From: Duganella phyllosphaerae
GTDB taxonomy: Bacteria; Pseudomonadota; Gammaproteobacteria; Burkholderiales; Burkholderiaceae_D
Direction of reading: 5' to 3'
Length of the DNA stretch: 48,026 nucleotides
Assembly (NCBI RefSeq): GCF_001758785.1
Contig: NZ_LROM01000054.1
Span: 1 to 48,026, forward strand
A program made the position numbers and the translations under genes. Each line of letters begins with the position of its first letter. Position 1 is the stretch's first letter. Below, piece after piece: positions 1 through 8,958 of the stretch. A model generated the notes under the pieces. It was given only the letters and a program-made list of their open reading frames with translations, was not told where the DNA came from and did not search any database.

Positions 1-104
1 GGCCGCTGATGGCGTGGCTCGGCGCTGCAAGCGCTGCGCCTCCATCGTATCGCCAGCCTGCTGCGCGCGCATCGCTTGCACGCCGAGCCACGCCATCAGC
101 GGCC
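1..104. repeat. Fold-back inverted repeat at the window edge
   Basis: Arm 1 (1-33) and arm 2 (73-104) are reverse complements apart from one extra C at position 25. The loop is 39 nt. It starts exactly at base 1 and lies inside a coding frame, which fits a fold-back chimera at a contig end better than a functional hairpin. Confidence 0.85.
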
Positions 105-654
105 GGCGCCAGCCCTGGTTCGACGCCACCTCGACCGCATCGTTCAAGGTTTGCGGTGTGGCTCTGCCGGCGCGCATCAGCACACCGGAGGCCACCAGTT
201 TGGCCAGCGGATCGACAATTGCCTGCACCGCCGCCGCTGCGGCAGCATCGGTCGCGGCAGCAGCTGCGGTGCGGTGCTGTTCGGGCAGCAGGGCAGCATC
301 GGCAGCGGTGGCGTGGCCGGCCAGGTAGGCGGCGTAGGCGCGGTCGGCCGGGCTGGCGTCCTGCGCCAGCTGGTTAAAGCCGGTGCAGTCTTCGAATACC
401 AGCGATGCCACGCGGGTGGCGCAGCGGGTCAGTTCGGCGCGCAGCACCATGGTGGCCTGGCCGGTGCTGGCCAGGGCCTCGCGGGCGCGCTTGAAGTCGG
501 CGTCTTCCACCCGGCTGTTGCCGGTCAGGTAAGCGTTGGTAAAGCGCTCGACCGAGCTTTGCGCGGTCAGTTGCCAGTCCGGCGCGGGCGGGGTATTGCC
601 GCAGCCAGCCAATAGTGCGGCTGCAAGCGCAAGCAGGGAGCGGTTGATGCTCAT
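1..654 (-). CDS. Lipoprotein of a Mla-type operon (3' end cut by window edge)
   Basis: The minus-strand frame opens with ATG at 654 and overlaps the stop of the MCE protein gene by 4 nt (ATGA), so the two are translationally coupled. Residues 1-18 form a lipoprotein signal ending in the lipobox LLAGC, and the mature protein would start at the Cys and be anchored in a membrane. The body is alanine-rich and helical, and I recognise no catalytic motif. Mla-like operons often carry an auxiliary lipoprotein after the MCE gene, so a role in lipid transport is inferred from position only. The last ~35 codons are doubtful because bases 1-33 are an inverted copy of 73-104 and may be an assembly artefact. 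The true C-terminus is not seen. Confidence 0.7.
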   Translation of the reverse strand, partial: MSINRSLLALAAALLAGCGNTPPAPDWQLTAQSSVERFTNAYLTGNSRVEDADFKRAREALASTGQATMVLRAELTRCATRVASLVFEDCTGFNQLAQDASPADRAYAAYLAGHATAADAALLPEQHRTAAAAATDAAAAAAVQAIVDPLAKLVASGVLMRAGRATPQTLNDAVEVASNQGWRRPLMAWLGVQAMRAQQAGDTMEAQRLQRRATPSAA

Positions 655-1631
655 GGTAGTTTGATCTCCGGGTCGCGCCTGAACGGCCATTTGCGGTTAA
701 TGTCGTTGACCAGCTGCTCCACCCGGCGCAAGCTGCTTTCCACCTCGTTGCGCAGCGTGCCCAGGTCGGCCGTGGCTTCCTTGGCGTTGGCGCCGACAGC
801 CTGCGCTTCCACCAGCACCGCGTCCATTTTCTTCAGGCTGTTGCGGGCGTCGGCCAGCAGACCGTTGAGCTGAACGATGGTGGCCTGGGCATCGGTCATC
901 ACGCCTTGCGGGCCGAAGACCTGTTTGTCGGCATTGCCCACCAGGCTGTCGGCCTTGGTGGCCAGCGCGTTGACGGTGATAAGCAGCTTGTTGGCGCGCT
1001 CCGTCAGTTGCTGCGCGCTCTTGTCGTCGCCGGCGATCAGTCCCATCGCGCCGGACGGGCCATTGAGCTTGCCGGTCACGCCCTGGACATTGGCCAGGCT
1101 GGCGGCCAGCGCCGAATTTTCGGCCGTGAGGGTGTTGAGGTTTTGCAGCAGGTCTCGCGCGGAGGCCAGCAGGCGCGGGATTTCCGCGCCGGGGTCGCCG
1201 ACCAGCAGGGTGCGCGCGGCGCCGTCGGGCAGCGGCGGATCGGTGGGAATGCCGGTAAAGGCGCGCAGCTTGGCACCGCCCACCAGGCCGCGCTCGAGCG
1301 TGAAGATGCTCGATGTGCGCAGCCAGTGTGCGTCGTCCTCGGGTACATCGACCAGCACGCGCGCCTTGCCTTCCTTGCTCAACTCGATGCGGCGCACGCG
1401 GCCAATGGGAAAGCCGGCGAACGTCACGTCCATGCCGACCACCACGCCGTCGGAGTCGTCGGCTTCGAGTACCAGGCGCTGGGTCGATTCGAAGGCGCCG
1501 CGCGCGTACATCAAGTACACGGCCGCACCGGCGACCAGCAGCACCATCAGCACCAGCAGCACGGCCGCCTTGAATTCGGCGTTGCGCACCGGTGTTTCGT
1601 GAACTACTTCCTGCGTCGTTTGTTCTGTCAT
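651..1631 (-). CDS. MCE/MlaD-family substrate-binding protein
   Basis: This 326-residue protein has a short cytoplasmic N-terminus, one membrane segment at about residues 23-44 (AAVLLVLMVLLVAGAAVYLM), then an MCE domain at about 50-130 containing VVVGMDVTFAGFPIGRV. The rest is a long helical, coiled-coil-like periplasmic tail. MCE proteins of the Mla family bind phospholipids and form ring- or tube-shaped passages between inner and outer membrane. The gene starts 8 nt after the permease gene and overlaps the following lipoprotein gene by 4 nt, so the three form an operon. The long tail resembles the extended MCE proteins of multi-component importers rather than the short E. coli MlaD. Confidence 0.88.
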   Translation of the reverse strand: MTEQTTQEVVHETPVRNAEFKAAVLLVLMVLLVAGAAVYLMYARGAFESTQRLVLEADDSDGVVVGMDVTFAGFPIGRVRRIELSKEGKARVLVDVPEDDAHWLRTSSIFTLERGLVGGAKLRAFTGIPTDPPLPDGAARTLLVGDPGAEIPRLLASARDLLQNLNTLTAENSALAASLANVQGVTGKLNGPSGAMGLIAGDDKSAQQLTERANKLLITVNALATKADSLVGNADKQVFGPQGVMTDAQATIVQLNGLLADARNSLKKMDAVLVEAQAVGANAKEATADLGTLRNEVESSLRRVEQLVNDINRKWPFRRDPEIKLP

Positions 1632-1639
1632 CGTTATAC

Positions 1640-2437
1640 CTAGTAGTAGTTACCCATCAGCGATGCCACCTCGATCAGCAGGATCACCGCGAACAGCCGC
1701 ACCATGTCCGACAGGCCGTGCGTGACCTTGGCCCGGTAGCTGGCGCCGTAATAGAACGACGAGGCCATCGGGATCAGGCCCACCGCAAGGCTGAAGAAAA
1801 TGATCTTGAGCGCCAGGATCATGGCGACGGCCGGATTGAACACCTGTCCCACCACGCGCGTGTAGCCGGGCAGGGCGTACGGCGTGAAGCCATACAGGGT
1901 CAGGTACGCCAGCACCAGCGTGAGCACGCATGATACGGCGGCCAGCATCCAGACCGCGAAGATGCCGGTGGCCACGCGCGGGAAAAAGGCGCTGCGCAGC
2001 TCGTCCAGAGTGGCGGCCGCGCCGGCTTTGCGGCTTTGTGAAAACTCCAGCCCGGTCGGCAGCGTGGTGCGCAGCGCCACGAAAGCGGCAGCCGTGAGCG
2101 GAATGAGTTCGAGCGTGAGCACCCGCACCACCAGGTCGAGCGCATAGCGGGTGAGGCCGTAGCTTTGCGAGGTGACCACCACGATGCGGATCAGCACCAG
2201 GCTCACCAGCGCCGACAGCACGCCGAACCACACCAGGTTGGGCACCGTGTCGCGCACCAGGTGGTGCGCCAGGATGCGGCGGTTATCTTTGCGATACGTG
2301 GCCGGCATCACGCCCACGGTGAGCATCAGCACCGAGAAATTGAGCAGCCGCCACCAGTCCAGTATCCACGCCACGGCGCCGCGGTGCAGCCGACGCACGA
2401 TATTTGGCTGAATGGGATGTGATGGATGAACGCTCAT
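1640..2437 (-). CDS. MlaE-family ABC transporter permease
   Basis: This 265-residue integral membrane protein has about five to six hydrophobic segments and the MlaE-type core with a FNPAVAMILALKIIFFSLAV stretch followed by MASSFYYGA. In the Mla family this subunit pairs with an ATPase and a periplasmic MCE ring to move phospholipids across the inner membrane. It is the first gene of the operon seen here. No ATPase gene precedes it, because the upstream neighbour is a LysR regulator on the same strand 52 nt away. The ATPase may lie beyond base 1 or elsewhere in the genome. The start is ATG at 2437. The specific substrate cannot be told. Confidence 0.85.
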   Translation of the reverse strand: MSVHPSHPIQPNIVRRLHRGAVAWILDWWRLLNFSVLMLTVGVMPATYRKDNRRILAHHLVRDTVPNLVWFGVLSALVSLVLIRIVVVTSQSYGLTRYALDLVVRVLTLELIPLTAAAFVALRTTLPTGLEFSQSRKAGAAATLDELRSAFFPRVATGIFAVWMLAAVSCVLTLVLAYLTLYGFTPYALPGYTRVVGQVFNPAVAMILALKIIFFSLAVGLIPMASSFYYGASYRAKVTHGLSDMVRLFAVILLIEVASLMGNYY

Positions 2438-2489
2438 CTTGGCATCTTAGCATTCGCATTGCCCGGTATGGCGTACGGATGCGCGGTCT

Positions 2490-3356
2490 TCATGCGCCGG
2501 GAAAGCTCTCGATGATGGCGTCGGCGGCGGCGCGCACGCGGGCGCTGCGGCTCAGGTCGCCGTGCATCACCAGCCAGACGTCGTAATGGTCCACCCGGTC
2601 GGGCCACACGCGCACCAGCAGCGGGTCGCCGTCGGCCATGTGGCACGGCAGTTCGGCCACGCCCATGCCCTTGCGGGCGGCGTCGAGCAGCATCAGGCCG
2701 CTATTGACTTCGATCGCCACGCGCGCGTTGGTGACCGGCTCGCGGCAGATCTTGTCGCGGTGGCGCGGCGCCACGCTGCCCTGGTATACCACGATGTCGT
2801 GGCCGGCCAGTCCCACGCCTTGCTCCGGCATACCGCGCAGCGCCAGGTACGACGGCGCCGCGTACAGGCCCATGCTGCGCTTGACCAGGTGGCGCGAGAT
2901 CAGGTCGGGGCTGGTGGGTTTGAGCGTGCGCACCGCCAGGTCGGCTTCGCGCCGCGTGAGGCTGGTGATTTCGGTGCCGGTGGTGAGCACGATGCGGATG
3001 GCCGGATGGGCTGCGTGCAGGCGCCGCATGGCGTCCACCACGAAGGTGGCCGCCATGGTGTCGGACGTGGTCACCCGCACCACGCCGCACAGGCGGTTGT
3101 CGATGCCCTGCATCTCGCGCTGGAATTGCAGTGCGGCCGCCTCCATGGCCTGGGCGGCGGTTACGGCCAGTTCCCCTGCCGGGGTAGCCAGGTAGCCGGA
3201 CGGCGTGCGCAGGAACAGCCGCGCACCGAGCGAGTCCTCCAGCGCATTCAAGCGGCGCCCCACCGTGGCCTGGTCGATGCCGAGCTGTCCGGCGGCAGCG
3301 CGCAGCGTGCTGGCGCGGTAGATGGCGAGAAAAATCCGGGCGTTGTCCCAGTCCAT
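2490..3356 (-). CDS. LysR-family transcriptional regulator
   Basis: I place the start at the ATG at 3356 (MDWDNARIFLAIYRAST) rather than the upstream in-frame ATG at 3383, because LysR proteins normally begin a few residues before the winged helix. Residues 1-60 are the helix-turn-helix (TLRAAAGQLGIDQATVGRRL), followed by a linker helix and a periplasmic-binding-protein-like effector domain (about 90-285, beginning GVVRVTTSDTMAATFV). The family binds DNA as tetramers and often controls a divergent gene. Here that is the MFS exporter at 3467, separated by a 110-nt intergenic region, so control of that exporter is the natural inference. The ligand is unknown. Confidence 0.9.
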   Translation of the reverse strand: MDWDNARIFLAIYRASTLRAAAGQLGIDQATVGRRLNALEDSLGARLFLRTPSGYLATPAGELAVTAAQAMEAAALQFQREMQGIDNRLCGVVRVTTSDTMAATFVVDAMRRLHAAHPAIRIVLTTGTEITSLTRREADLAVRTLKPTSPDLISRHLVKRSMGLYAAPSYLALRGMPEQGVGLAGHDIVVYQGSVAPRHRDKICREPVTNARVAIEVNSGLMLLDAARKGMGVAELPCHMADGDPLLVRVWPDRVDHYDVWLVMHGDLSRSARVRAAADAIIESFPGA

Positions 3357-3466
3357 GCGATGTCTTTCGAGCGTGCGATGCATTTTGCATCGGGGTGCCG
3401 ATGTTATGCGTCTTTACCGCATTCTGCAAGATGCCTAAGATGAGGTCCTTCAGACAAGGACTGCCC

Positions 3467-4852
3467 ATGACCACCCCCGTTTTGCCGGCCGCCGCGCCGG
3501 CCCGCGAATTTGCGCCGTTGCTGGTGCTGACCACCTTGGCCATCGGCTTCGTGATGGCGATGATCGACGTCACCGCCGTCAACACCGCCCTCTCCGACAT
3601 TTCCACCAGCCTGGCCGTGCCGCTCGCCGGCCTGGTGTGGGTGGTGGATGGCTACACGCTGACCTTTGCCGCGCTCCTGATGGCCGGCGGTGCGCTGGCC
3701 GACCGCTTCGGCCCCAAAGCGGTCTACCAGGGCGGCCTGGCCGTGTTCATCCTCGGCTCGGTGCTGTGCGCGCTGGCGCCCAGTGGCGCGGCGCTCGTCG
3801 CTGCGCGCCTGTTGCAGGGGGGCGGCGCGGCGCTGTTCATGCCCAGTTCCCTGAGCCTGCTCACCCACGCCTACGACGACCCGGCCACGCGCACCCGCAT
3901 GTTGGCCACCTGGTCGGCCATCGTTGGCTGCTCGTCGGCGGCCGGGCCGCTGGTAGGCGGCTTGCTGGTCCACGAATTCGGCTGGCGCAGCGTGTTCTGG
4001 GTGAATGTGCCGATCGGCGTGGCCGGCATCGCGCTGGCGCACATCGTGGCGCCGGCCACGCAGGCCAACCGCCGTGCGTTGTCGCTGTGGAGCCATGCGC
4101 TTGGCGTGGCCTTGCTGGCCGGCCTGAGTTTCGTGCTGATCGAAGGACCGGTGCTGGGCTGGACGTCAATCCCGGTGCTGGCGGCGGCGCTGGCCACGCT
4201 GGCCGTGGGCGCCTGGCTGGTGGCGCGCGAGAAGCAGGGTGCGCACCCGCTGATTCCACGCGCGCTGTTTGCCACGCCGGCCTTTGCGGCCGCCAACGGC
4301 GTGGGCTTCATGATCAACTTCGCCGTGTATGGCCAGCTGTTTTTACTGAGCCTGTTTTTACAGGAGCGCGGCGCCGATGCGCTGGAGACGGGCGTGCGCC
4401 TGATTCCCATGATGGCCGCTTTTGCCATCGGCAACCTGACGTCGGGCCGCATCTCGGCGCGGGTGGGACCGCGCGCGCCGATGCTGTATGGCTTGCGGGT
4501 GGGGCTGGTGGCCGCCCTGGTGATGCTGACGACGATGACGCCGCAGTCGCCGTACTGGTATTTGATCGCGGTGACGATGGTGATGAATGTCGCCATCGGC
4601 ATCGCCATTCCCGGCATGACCGCCACCGTCATGCTGGTGGCGGGCCGCGACTATGCCAACAGCGCTGCCGCCGCGCTCAACGCCAACCGCCAGGTCGGCG
4701 CGCTGGTGGGTGTGGCCGCCATGGGCGCTGTGCTGCACATGGCGCCCGGGTGGGCGGTACGGCTGCCATGGGCATTCGGGCTGGTCGCCGCCGCGTATGC
4801 GACGGCGTGCTCGCTGGTTTATCGCTATGTCAAGGCAGGCGAGCGGACTTAA
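3467..4852 (+). CDS. MFS exporter, DHA2 (14-TM) type
   Basis: The start is ATG at 3467, preceded by AAGGA at 3455-3459. The 461-residue product is hydrophobic throughout with about 14 membrane segments. It carries the DHA2 drug:H+ antiporter signatures: [24 protein letters not shown] (shown here only as family context, with the key part [11 protein letters not shown] being motif A) and the motif-C-like region [15 protein letters not shown]. Such proteins export drugs, dyes or metabolites across the inner membrane in exchange for protons. It is divergent from a LysR regulator, a common arrangement for inducible exporters. Its TAA stop shares the TTAA at 4849-4852 with the stop of the convergent ribB gene, so no space exists for a terminator between them. 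Confidence 0.88.
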   Translation: MTTPVLPAAAPAREFAPLLVLTTLAIGFVMAMIDVTAVNTALSDISTSLAVPLAGLVWVVDGYTLTFAALLMAGGALADRFGPKAVYQGGLAVFILGSVLCALAPSGAALVAARLLQGGGAALFMPSSLSLLTHAYDDPATRTRMLATWSAIVGCSSAAGPLVGGLLVHEFGWRSVFWVNVPIGVAGIALAHIVAPATQANRRALSLWSHALGVALLAGLSFVLIEGPVLGWTSIPVLAAALATLAVGAWLVAREKQGAHPLIPRALFATPAFAAANGVGFMINFAVYGQLFLLSLFLQERGADALETGVRLIPMMAAFAIGNLTSGRISARVGPRAPMLYGLRVGLVAALVMLTTMTPQSPYWYLIAVTMVMNVAIGIAIPGMTATVMLVAGRDYANSAAAALNANRQVGALVGVAAMGAVLHMAPGWAVRLPWAFGLVAAAYATACSLVYRYVKAGERT

Positions 4853-5517
4853 ACTCCGTGCTTCCGGCGCCAGGCGATCATCTCGGCGATGGTGAGGATC
4901 GGCATCGCATGCAACGCGGCGAACGCTTCGATGTCGGCTCCGCGCATCATGGTGCCATCGGGGTTCATCAATTCGCACAGCACCGCCGCCGGTTGCAGAC
5001 CGGCCATGGTGGCCAGGTCCACCGAGCCTTCGGTGTGGCCTTTGCGCGCCAGCACGCCGCCCGGTGTGGCGCGCAGCGGGAACACGTGGCCCGGGTGGAC
5101 CAGGTCGTGCGGCCTGGCGTCGGCGGCAATGGCGGCACGGATGGTGGTCACCCGGTCGGCAGCCGAAACGCCTGTGGTGACGCCGTCGCGCGCCTCGATC
5201 GACACCGTGAACGGCGTGCCGTAGCGGCTGCCGTTGTCAAGCGCCATCGGTGGCAGCTCCAGCTCGCGCACCTTGTCGGCGGGGAGGCACAGGCACACGA
5301 TGCCGCTGCATTCGCGGATCAGGGTGGCCATGGTGGGGATGGTGATCTTTTCGGCGGCGACGATCAGGTCCGCTTCGTTCTCGCGGTCGAAATCGTCGAG
5401 CAGGATGACCGGCACACCGGCGCGCATGGCGTCCAGGGCGGCGGCAATGCGGCCTTCGAGGTCGTCGGACACGAGGGAGTAAGTGTTAAGGGGTGCTACG
5501 GATTGCGGGTCGAACAT
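4849..5517 (-). CDS. ribB: 3,4-dihydroxy-2-butanone 4-phosphate synthase
   Basis: This enzyme converts ribulose 5-phosphate to 3,4-dihydroxy-2-butanone 4-phosphate and formate, supplying the four-carbon unit of riboflavin. I start it at the ATG at 5517 ([14 protein letters not shown]), giving 222 residues, the usual size of a stand-alone RibB. Active-site landmarks are visible: [12 protein letters not shown] (acidic metal and substrate loop), [11 protein letters not shown], and the [11 protein letters not shown] segment with the conserved His and Glu. There is no GTP cyclohydrolase II domain fused behind it. An FMN riboswitch lies at 5627-5769 in its leader, about 110 nt upstream of the start, so FMN feedback is clear. 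It is convergent with the MFS gene. Confidence 0.96.
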   Translation of the reverse strand: MFDPQSVAPLNTYSLVSDDLEGRIAAALDAMRAGVPVILLDDFDRENEADLIVAAEKITIPTMATLIRECSGIVCLCLPADKVRELELPPMALDNGSRYGTPFTVSIEARDGVTTGVSAADRVTTIRAAIAADARPHDLVHPGHVFPLRATPGGVLARKGHTEGSVDLATMAGLQPAAVLCELMNPDGTMMRGADIEAFAALHAMPILTIAEMIAWRRKHGV

Positions 5518-5626
5518 GGAAAACGCTCCTCGCTGTAAGCGAAAAACGCGACAGGGCAAGCAGATACGCGCAGCCCGCCACGCGCAGGCAGAACACCTGG
5601 GCGCGGGGAGGCCGCGTTACCGCACA

Positions 5627-5769
5627 TCTTCTTTCATCCGGACTATACCGTCGGCCCTGGAGTCGCACCAGGTCTGCTGACCCCTGGCGCTGAACCGCCA
5701 GGGCGCTCGCGGGCTATGACCGTTGCCGGTCTTACCGCCGGTGGGGAATCGCACCCCGCCCCGAAGACG
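5627..5769 (-). promoter_or_regulatory. FMN riboswitch (RFN element) upstream of ribB
   Basis: Read on the minus strand, the element opens with CTTCGGGGCGGGGTGCGATT, followed by the diagnostic CCCCACCGGCGGTAA box. It continues through AGCCCGCGAGCG and ends in GACGGTATAGTCCGGATGAA and AGAAGA. These are the conserved blocks of the FMN-binding aptamer. A CCCTGGCGG / CCGCCAGGG-type variable stem (around 5684-5703) is also visible. The aptamer lies in the ribB leader. FMN binding would lower ribB expression by termination or by hiding the ribosome site. I did not resolve which expression platform is used. Confidence 0.95.
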
Positions 5770-5868
5770 TTGTTGGCGCCTGCCGGATGGCAGGCGCGCG
5801 ACGATTCTAGCCCAATTTTCGCAATTCGGTGTAAGGTAGCTGGTTACCTTAATTTATATGCATCTCGA

Positions 5869-8691
5869 ATGAAGATCAGAATCATCCTGGCCGCCGCGCT
5901 GCTGTCTTGCTCTTTGCTGGCGCAGGCCGAAGCCACGGTCGCGCCGTCGCTGTCCCTCTCCAGCAACCTTCCCACCAGCCCCCTGGTCAAGACCGGCAAA
6001 CTGGCCAACGGCCTGACGTACTACATCCACAAAAACCCGCGTCCGGAAAACAAGCTCGAACTGCGGCTGGTGGTCAAGGCCGGTTCGATCCTGGAGGACG
6101 ACGACCAGCAGGGCCTGGCCCACTTCACCGAGCACATGGCCTTCAATGGTTCCACCAATTTCAAGCGCAACGAGCTGGTATCGTACCTGCAGTCGATCGG
6201 CGTGAAGTTCGGCGCCGACCTCAATGCCTACACCACTTTCGACGAAACGGTGTACATCCTGCCCATCCCCACCGACAATCCGAAAGTGGTGGACCAGGGC
6301 TTCCAGGTACTGGAAGACTGGGCCCATGGGCTGTCGATGAACGACGCCGACATCGACAGCGAGCGCGGGATCGTGCTCGAGGAACTGCGTATCGGCAAAG
6401 GCGTCGAAGACCGCGTCAACAAGGTGCTGCTGCCCAAGGTGCTCAATGGCTCACGCTATGCCGAGCGGCTGCCGATCGGCAAAGAACAGATCATCCGCAA
6501 TTTCAACTACGACGCCATCAAGCGCTTCTACCGCGACTGGTACCGGCCCGACCTGATGGCGGTGGTGGCGGTGGGCGACATCGATCCGGACCAGGCGCAA
6601 AAGCTGATCGAGCGCCATTTCGGCAGGCTGAAAAATCCGGCCAACCCGCGCCCGCGCGTGTACGCCACCATCCCCGAGCGCCAGGAGTCCGAAGGGCTGG
6701 TCGTCACCGACAAGGAGATGAGCACCAACACCATCTACATCCGCTATCCGATCCAGCCCTGGCCGGCCGAGAACACGCTGCGCGACTATCGCCAGAAGCT
6801 GATCGAGTCGATCGGCGCCTCCATCCTCAGCCAGCGCATGGTCGAATTGACGCAGCAGGCCAACCCGCCGTTCCTGCAGGGCGGCAGCGGCATGAGCAAG
6901 ATTGTGCGCGGCTACCGCTCGTTCGGCGCCGGTGCGGTGCTGGGCAAGGGCGGGGTGGCGCCGGCCATCAATGCGCTGGTGGCCGAGGACGAGCGCGCGC
7001 GCCAGTTCGGCTTTACCGCGTCGGAGCTGGAACGTGCCAGGAAGGGCATGTTGCGCAGCTACGAGAATATGTACCAGGAGCGCGACAAGTCCGATTCGGC
7101 TGGCTACGCGGCCGAATATATCCGCAACTTCCTCGAGGGCGAGTCGATCCCCGGCGTGGTGAACGAGTACCAGTACGCCCAGCAGCTTATCCCCGGCATT
7201 ACGCTGGACGAGGTCAACGCTGCCATGCGCGCGGCGATTCCCGACAACCAGAGCAAGCTGGTGATCTACACCGGCATCGACAAGCCGGGCGCACCCGCGC
7301 CCAAGCCTGCCGAACTGCTGGCGCTGGCCACCGCCGCCGAGAAGATCAGCGTCAAGGCCAACGAAGAGAAGGTGTACGGCAGCCAGCTGATGCCGGCCAG
7401 GCCGGTGGCAGGCAGCATCGTCAAGCAGACCACCAACGACAAGCTGGGCACCACCGACCTGCTGCTCAGTAACGGCGTGCGCGTGGTGCTGCGGCCCACC
7501 GACTTCAATAACGACGAGGTGCTGATGGGTGGGCTGCGCTACGGCGGCTGGTCGCTGTTCGAGGACCGCGACCTCTTTGCTGCGCACTACGCCAGCAGCA
7601 TCGTCAACCAGATGGGCGTGCTCGATTATTCGCCCAGCGACCTGGTGAAAATGTTGGCCGGTAAGAGCGTCAGTGCCAGCGCCCGCGTCAGTGCGCTCAA
7701 TGAAGCGGTGCGCGGCGAAGCGGGCCGCGACGACATCGAAACCATGCTGCAACTGACGTACCTGCAAATGACCCAGCCGCGCAAGGACCCGGTCATCTAC
7801 AGCGCCTTTGTCGACCGCCAGCGCGAGCTGGCGCAGAACAACCTGGTGCGGCCAGAGTCGGTGTTCTACGATACCGTCAGCCGCACGCTGTACAACGACA
7901 GCCCGCGCGTGCGGCGCCTGGCCAAACCGGCCGACTTCGACCAGCTCTCGCTCGACCGCGTGTTTGACCTGTACACCAGCCGCATGGCCAGTGCGCGCGA
8001 CTTCACCTTCTTCATCGTCGGCAGCTTCGCTGTCGAGAAGATCAAGCCCCTGATCGCCACCTACCTGGCCAGCCTGCCCACCGGGCCGATTGCCACCGCC
8101 TTCCGCGACGAGGGCATCCGTCCGGTGCGCGGCGTGATCAAGAAAGAGGTACACGCGGGCGCCGAGCAAAAGAGCGTGATCTCGCTGTCGTTTACCGGCG
8201 AGGCGCCCTATACGCGCGAAGATGCGCTGCGCATGCGCGTGCTTACCGAGGTCCTCAACATCAAGCTGATCGAAGTGCTGCGCGAGAAAATGGGCGCGAT
8301 CTACAGCGCGGACCTGAGCGGCTCGCTCAACCGCCAGCCGTACGCCAGCTACGCCATCAACGCCAACCTGCCGTGCGCGCCCGAAAACGTCGACAAGGTG
8401 CTGGCCGCCACGTTTGCCGAGATCGAAACGGTCAAGCAGCAGGGCGCGCAGGTGGCGGACCTGGACAAGGTCAAGGCCTCGATGCTGCGCGCCTACCGCA
8501 AGAGCATGCGCGAAAACGGCTACTGGATGGGCTCCTTGCAGAACGCCTTTGTGAACGGCACCGATCCGCAGGAAATCCTCACGTTCGAGCAGCGCCTCGC
8601 TGCCGTCACGCCAGCCGACGTGGCGCAGGCGGCGCAGCGCTACTTCGACCTGCAAAACTATGTGCAGGTGGTGCTGTATCCGCAAAAGTAA
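5869..8691 (+). CDS. M16 family zinc metallopeptidase, exported
   Basis: The open frame extends upstream through the riboswitch region, but the real start is ATG at 5869, which gives a clean signal peptide (MKIRIILAAALLSCSLLAQA, cut near residue 20). The 940-residue product has the inverted zinc motif HFTEH at 85-89 plus the downstream ERGIVLEELR glutamate, typical of pitrilysin/insulinase-type M16 enzymes. A second, inactive M16 half fills the C-terminus (from about residue 500), including the conserved REKMGAIYSADLSGS segment that shapes the substrate chamber. These enzymes cut peptides inside a clamshell chamber. Location is probably periplasmic. It stands alone, followed by a small gene 55 nt downstream. 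The substrate is unknown. Confidence 0.9.
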   Translation: MKIRIILAAALLSCSLLAQAEATVAPSLSLSSNLPTSPLVKTGKLANGLTYYIHKNPRPENKLELRLVVKAGSILEDDDQQGLAHFTEHMAFNGSTNFKRNELVSYLQSIGVKFGADLNAYTTFDETVYILPIPTDNPKVVDQGFQVLEDWAHGLSMNDADIDSERGIVLEELRIGKGVEDRVNKVLLPKVLNGSRYAERLPIGKEQIIRNFNYDAIKRFYRDWYRPDLMAVVAVGDIDPDQAQKLIERHFGRLKNPANPRPRVYATIPERQESEGLVVTDKEMSTNTIYIRYPIQPWPAENTLRDYRQKLIESIGASILSQRMVELTQQANPPFLQGGSGMSKIVRGYRSFGAGAVLGKGGVAPAINALVAEDERARQFGFTASELERARKGMLRSYENMYQERDKSDSAGYAAEYIRNFLEGESIPGVVNEYQYAQQLIPGITLDEVNAAMRAAIPDNQSKLVIYTGIDKPGAPAPKPAELLALATAAEKISVKANEEKVYGSQLMPARPVAGSIVKQTTNDKLGTTDLLLSNGVRVVLRPTDFNNDEVLMGGLRYGGWSLFEDRDLFAAHYASSIVNQMGVLDYSPSDLVKMLAGKSVSASARVSALNEAVRGEAGRDDIETMLQLTYLQMTQPRKDPVIYSAFVDRQRELAQNNLVRPESVFYDTVSRTLYNDSPRVRRLAKPADFDQLSLDRVFDLYTSRMASARDFTFFIVGSFAVEKIKPLIATYLASLPTGPIATAFRDEGIRPVRGVIKKEVHAGAEQKSVISLSFTGEAPYTREDALRMRVLTEVLNIKLIEVLREKMGAIYSADLSGSLNRQPYASYAINANLPCAPENVDKVLAATFAEIETVKQQGAQVADLDKVKASMLRAYRKSMRENGYWMGSLQNAFVNGTDPQEILTFEQRLAAVTPADVAQAAQRYFDLQNYVQVVLYPQK

Positions 8692-8720
8692 GCAGGGCGC
8701 CTGTTACACTGGCGCCTTGC
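8692..8720 (+). terminator. GC-rich hairpin after the M16 peptidase gene
   Basis: The arms 8692-8701 (GCAGGGCGCC) and 8711-8720 (GGCGCCTTGC) pair over 10 positions, one of them G-T, around a 9-nt loop. It follows the stop codon directly but has no T-run, so it may stabilise the message end or weakly terminate rather than act as a full intrinsic terminator. Confidence 0.4.
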
Positions 8721-8746
8721 ATTCATACACGTAGCAGAGGCTGATC

Positions 8747-8947
8747 ATGGCAAAGAAAAAAGAAGAACTGGACGAGGAAACCCTGGCGCTGATCCACTGG
8801 TGCATCGAGGTCGAAGGTTTCCTGGTCGCCGGTGGCGCCACCGTGGACCAGGCGCAGGAACATATCGAAGAACAGATCGAGTGGTTCACCGACCAGTTCT
8901 ACGATGGCCTCACGCCCGAAGAAGCGGCCAAGGAGGCCCTGGCTTAA
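8747..8947 (+). CDS. Small acidic conserved-looking protein, unknown function
   Basis: This 66-residue protein begins MAKKKEELDEETLALIHWC and is rich in Asp and Glu (LDEETLALIHW, EHIEEQIEWF, LTPEEAAKEALA). It has no signal peptide or membrane segment and is predicted to be helical. The start is ATG at 8747, after a purine-rich AGCAGAGG upstream (about 8733-8740). Codon use matches neighbouring genes, with little sign of shadow coding, so I consider it real. It lies 55 nt downstream of the peptidase gene and is convergent with the diguanylate cyclase gene, whose stop lies 11 nt away. I do not recognise a family with an assigned function. Confidence 0.75.
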   Translation: MAKKKEELDEETLALIHWCIEVEGFLVAGGATVDQAQEHIEEQIEWFTDQFYDGLTPEEAAKEALA

Positions 8948-8958
8948 TTATTTGGTCA

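Noticed and set aside
3637..5538. A 633-codon plus-strand frame across the MFS and ribB genes
   Set aside because: Arg/Gly/Ala-rich shadow that crosses two real genes in another frame and strand.
5716..5868. N-terminal extension of the M16 peptidase into the riboswitch region
   Set aside because: The extension overlaps the FMN aptamer on the other strand and would remove the signal peptide from the N-terminus; ATG at 5869 is better.
6451..8685. A 744-codon open frame on the minus strand opposite the M16 peptidase gene
   Set aside because: It is an antisense shadow created by high GC at third codon positions; its translation is His/Arg/Ala-rich with no recognisable motif, and the plus strand holds a complete M16 enzyme.
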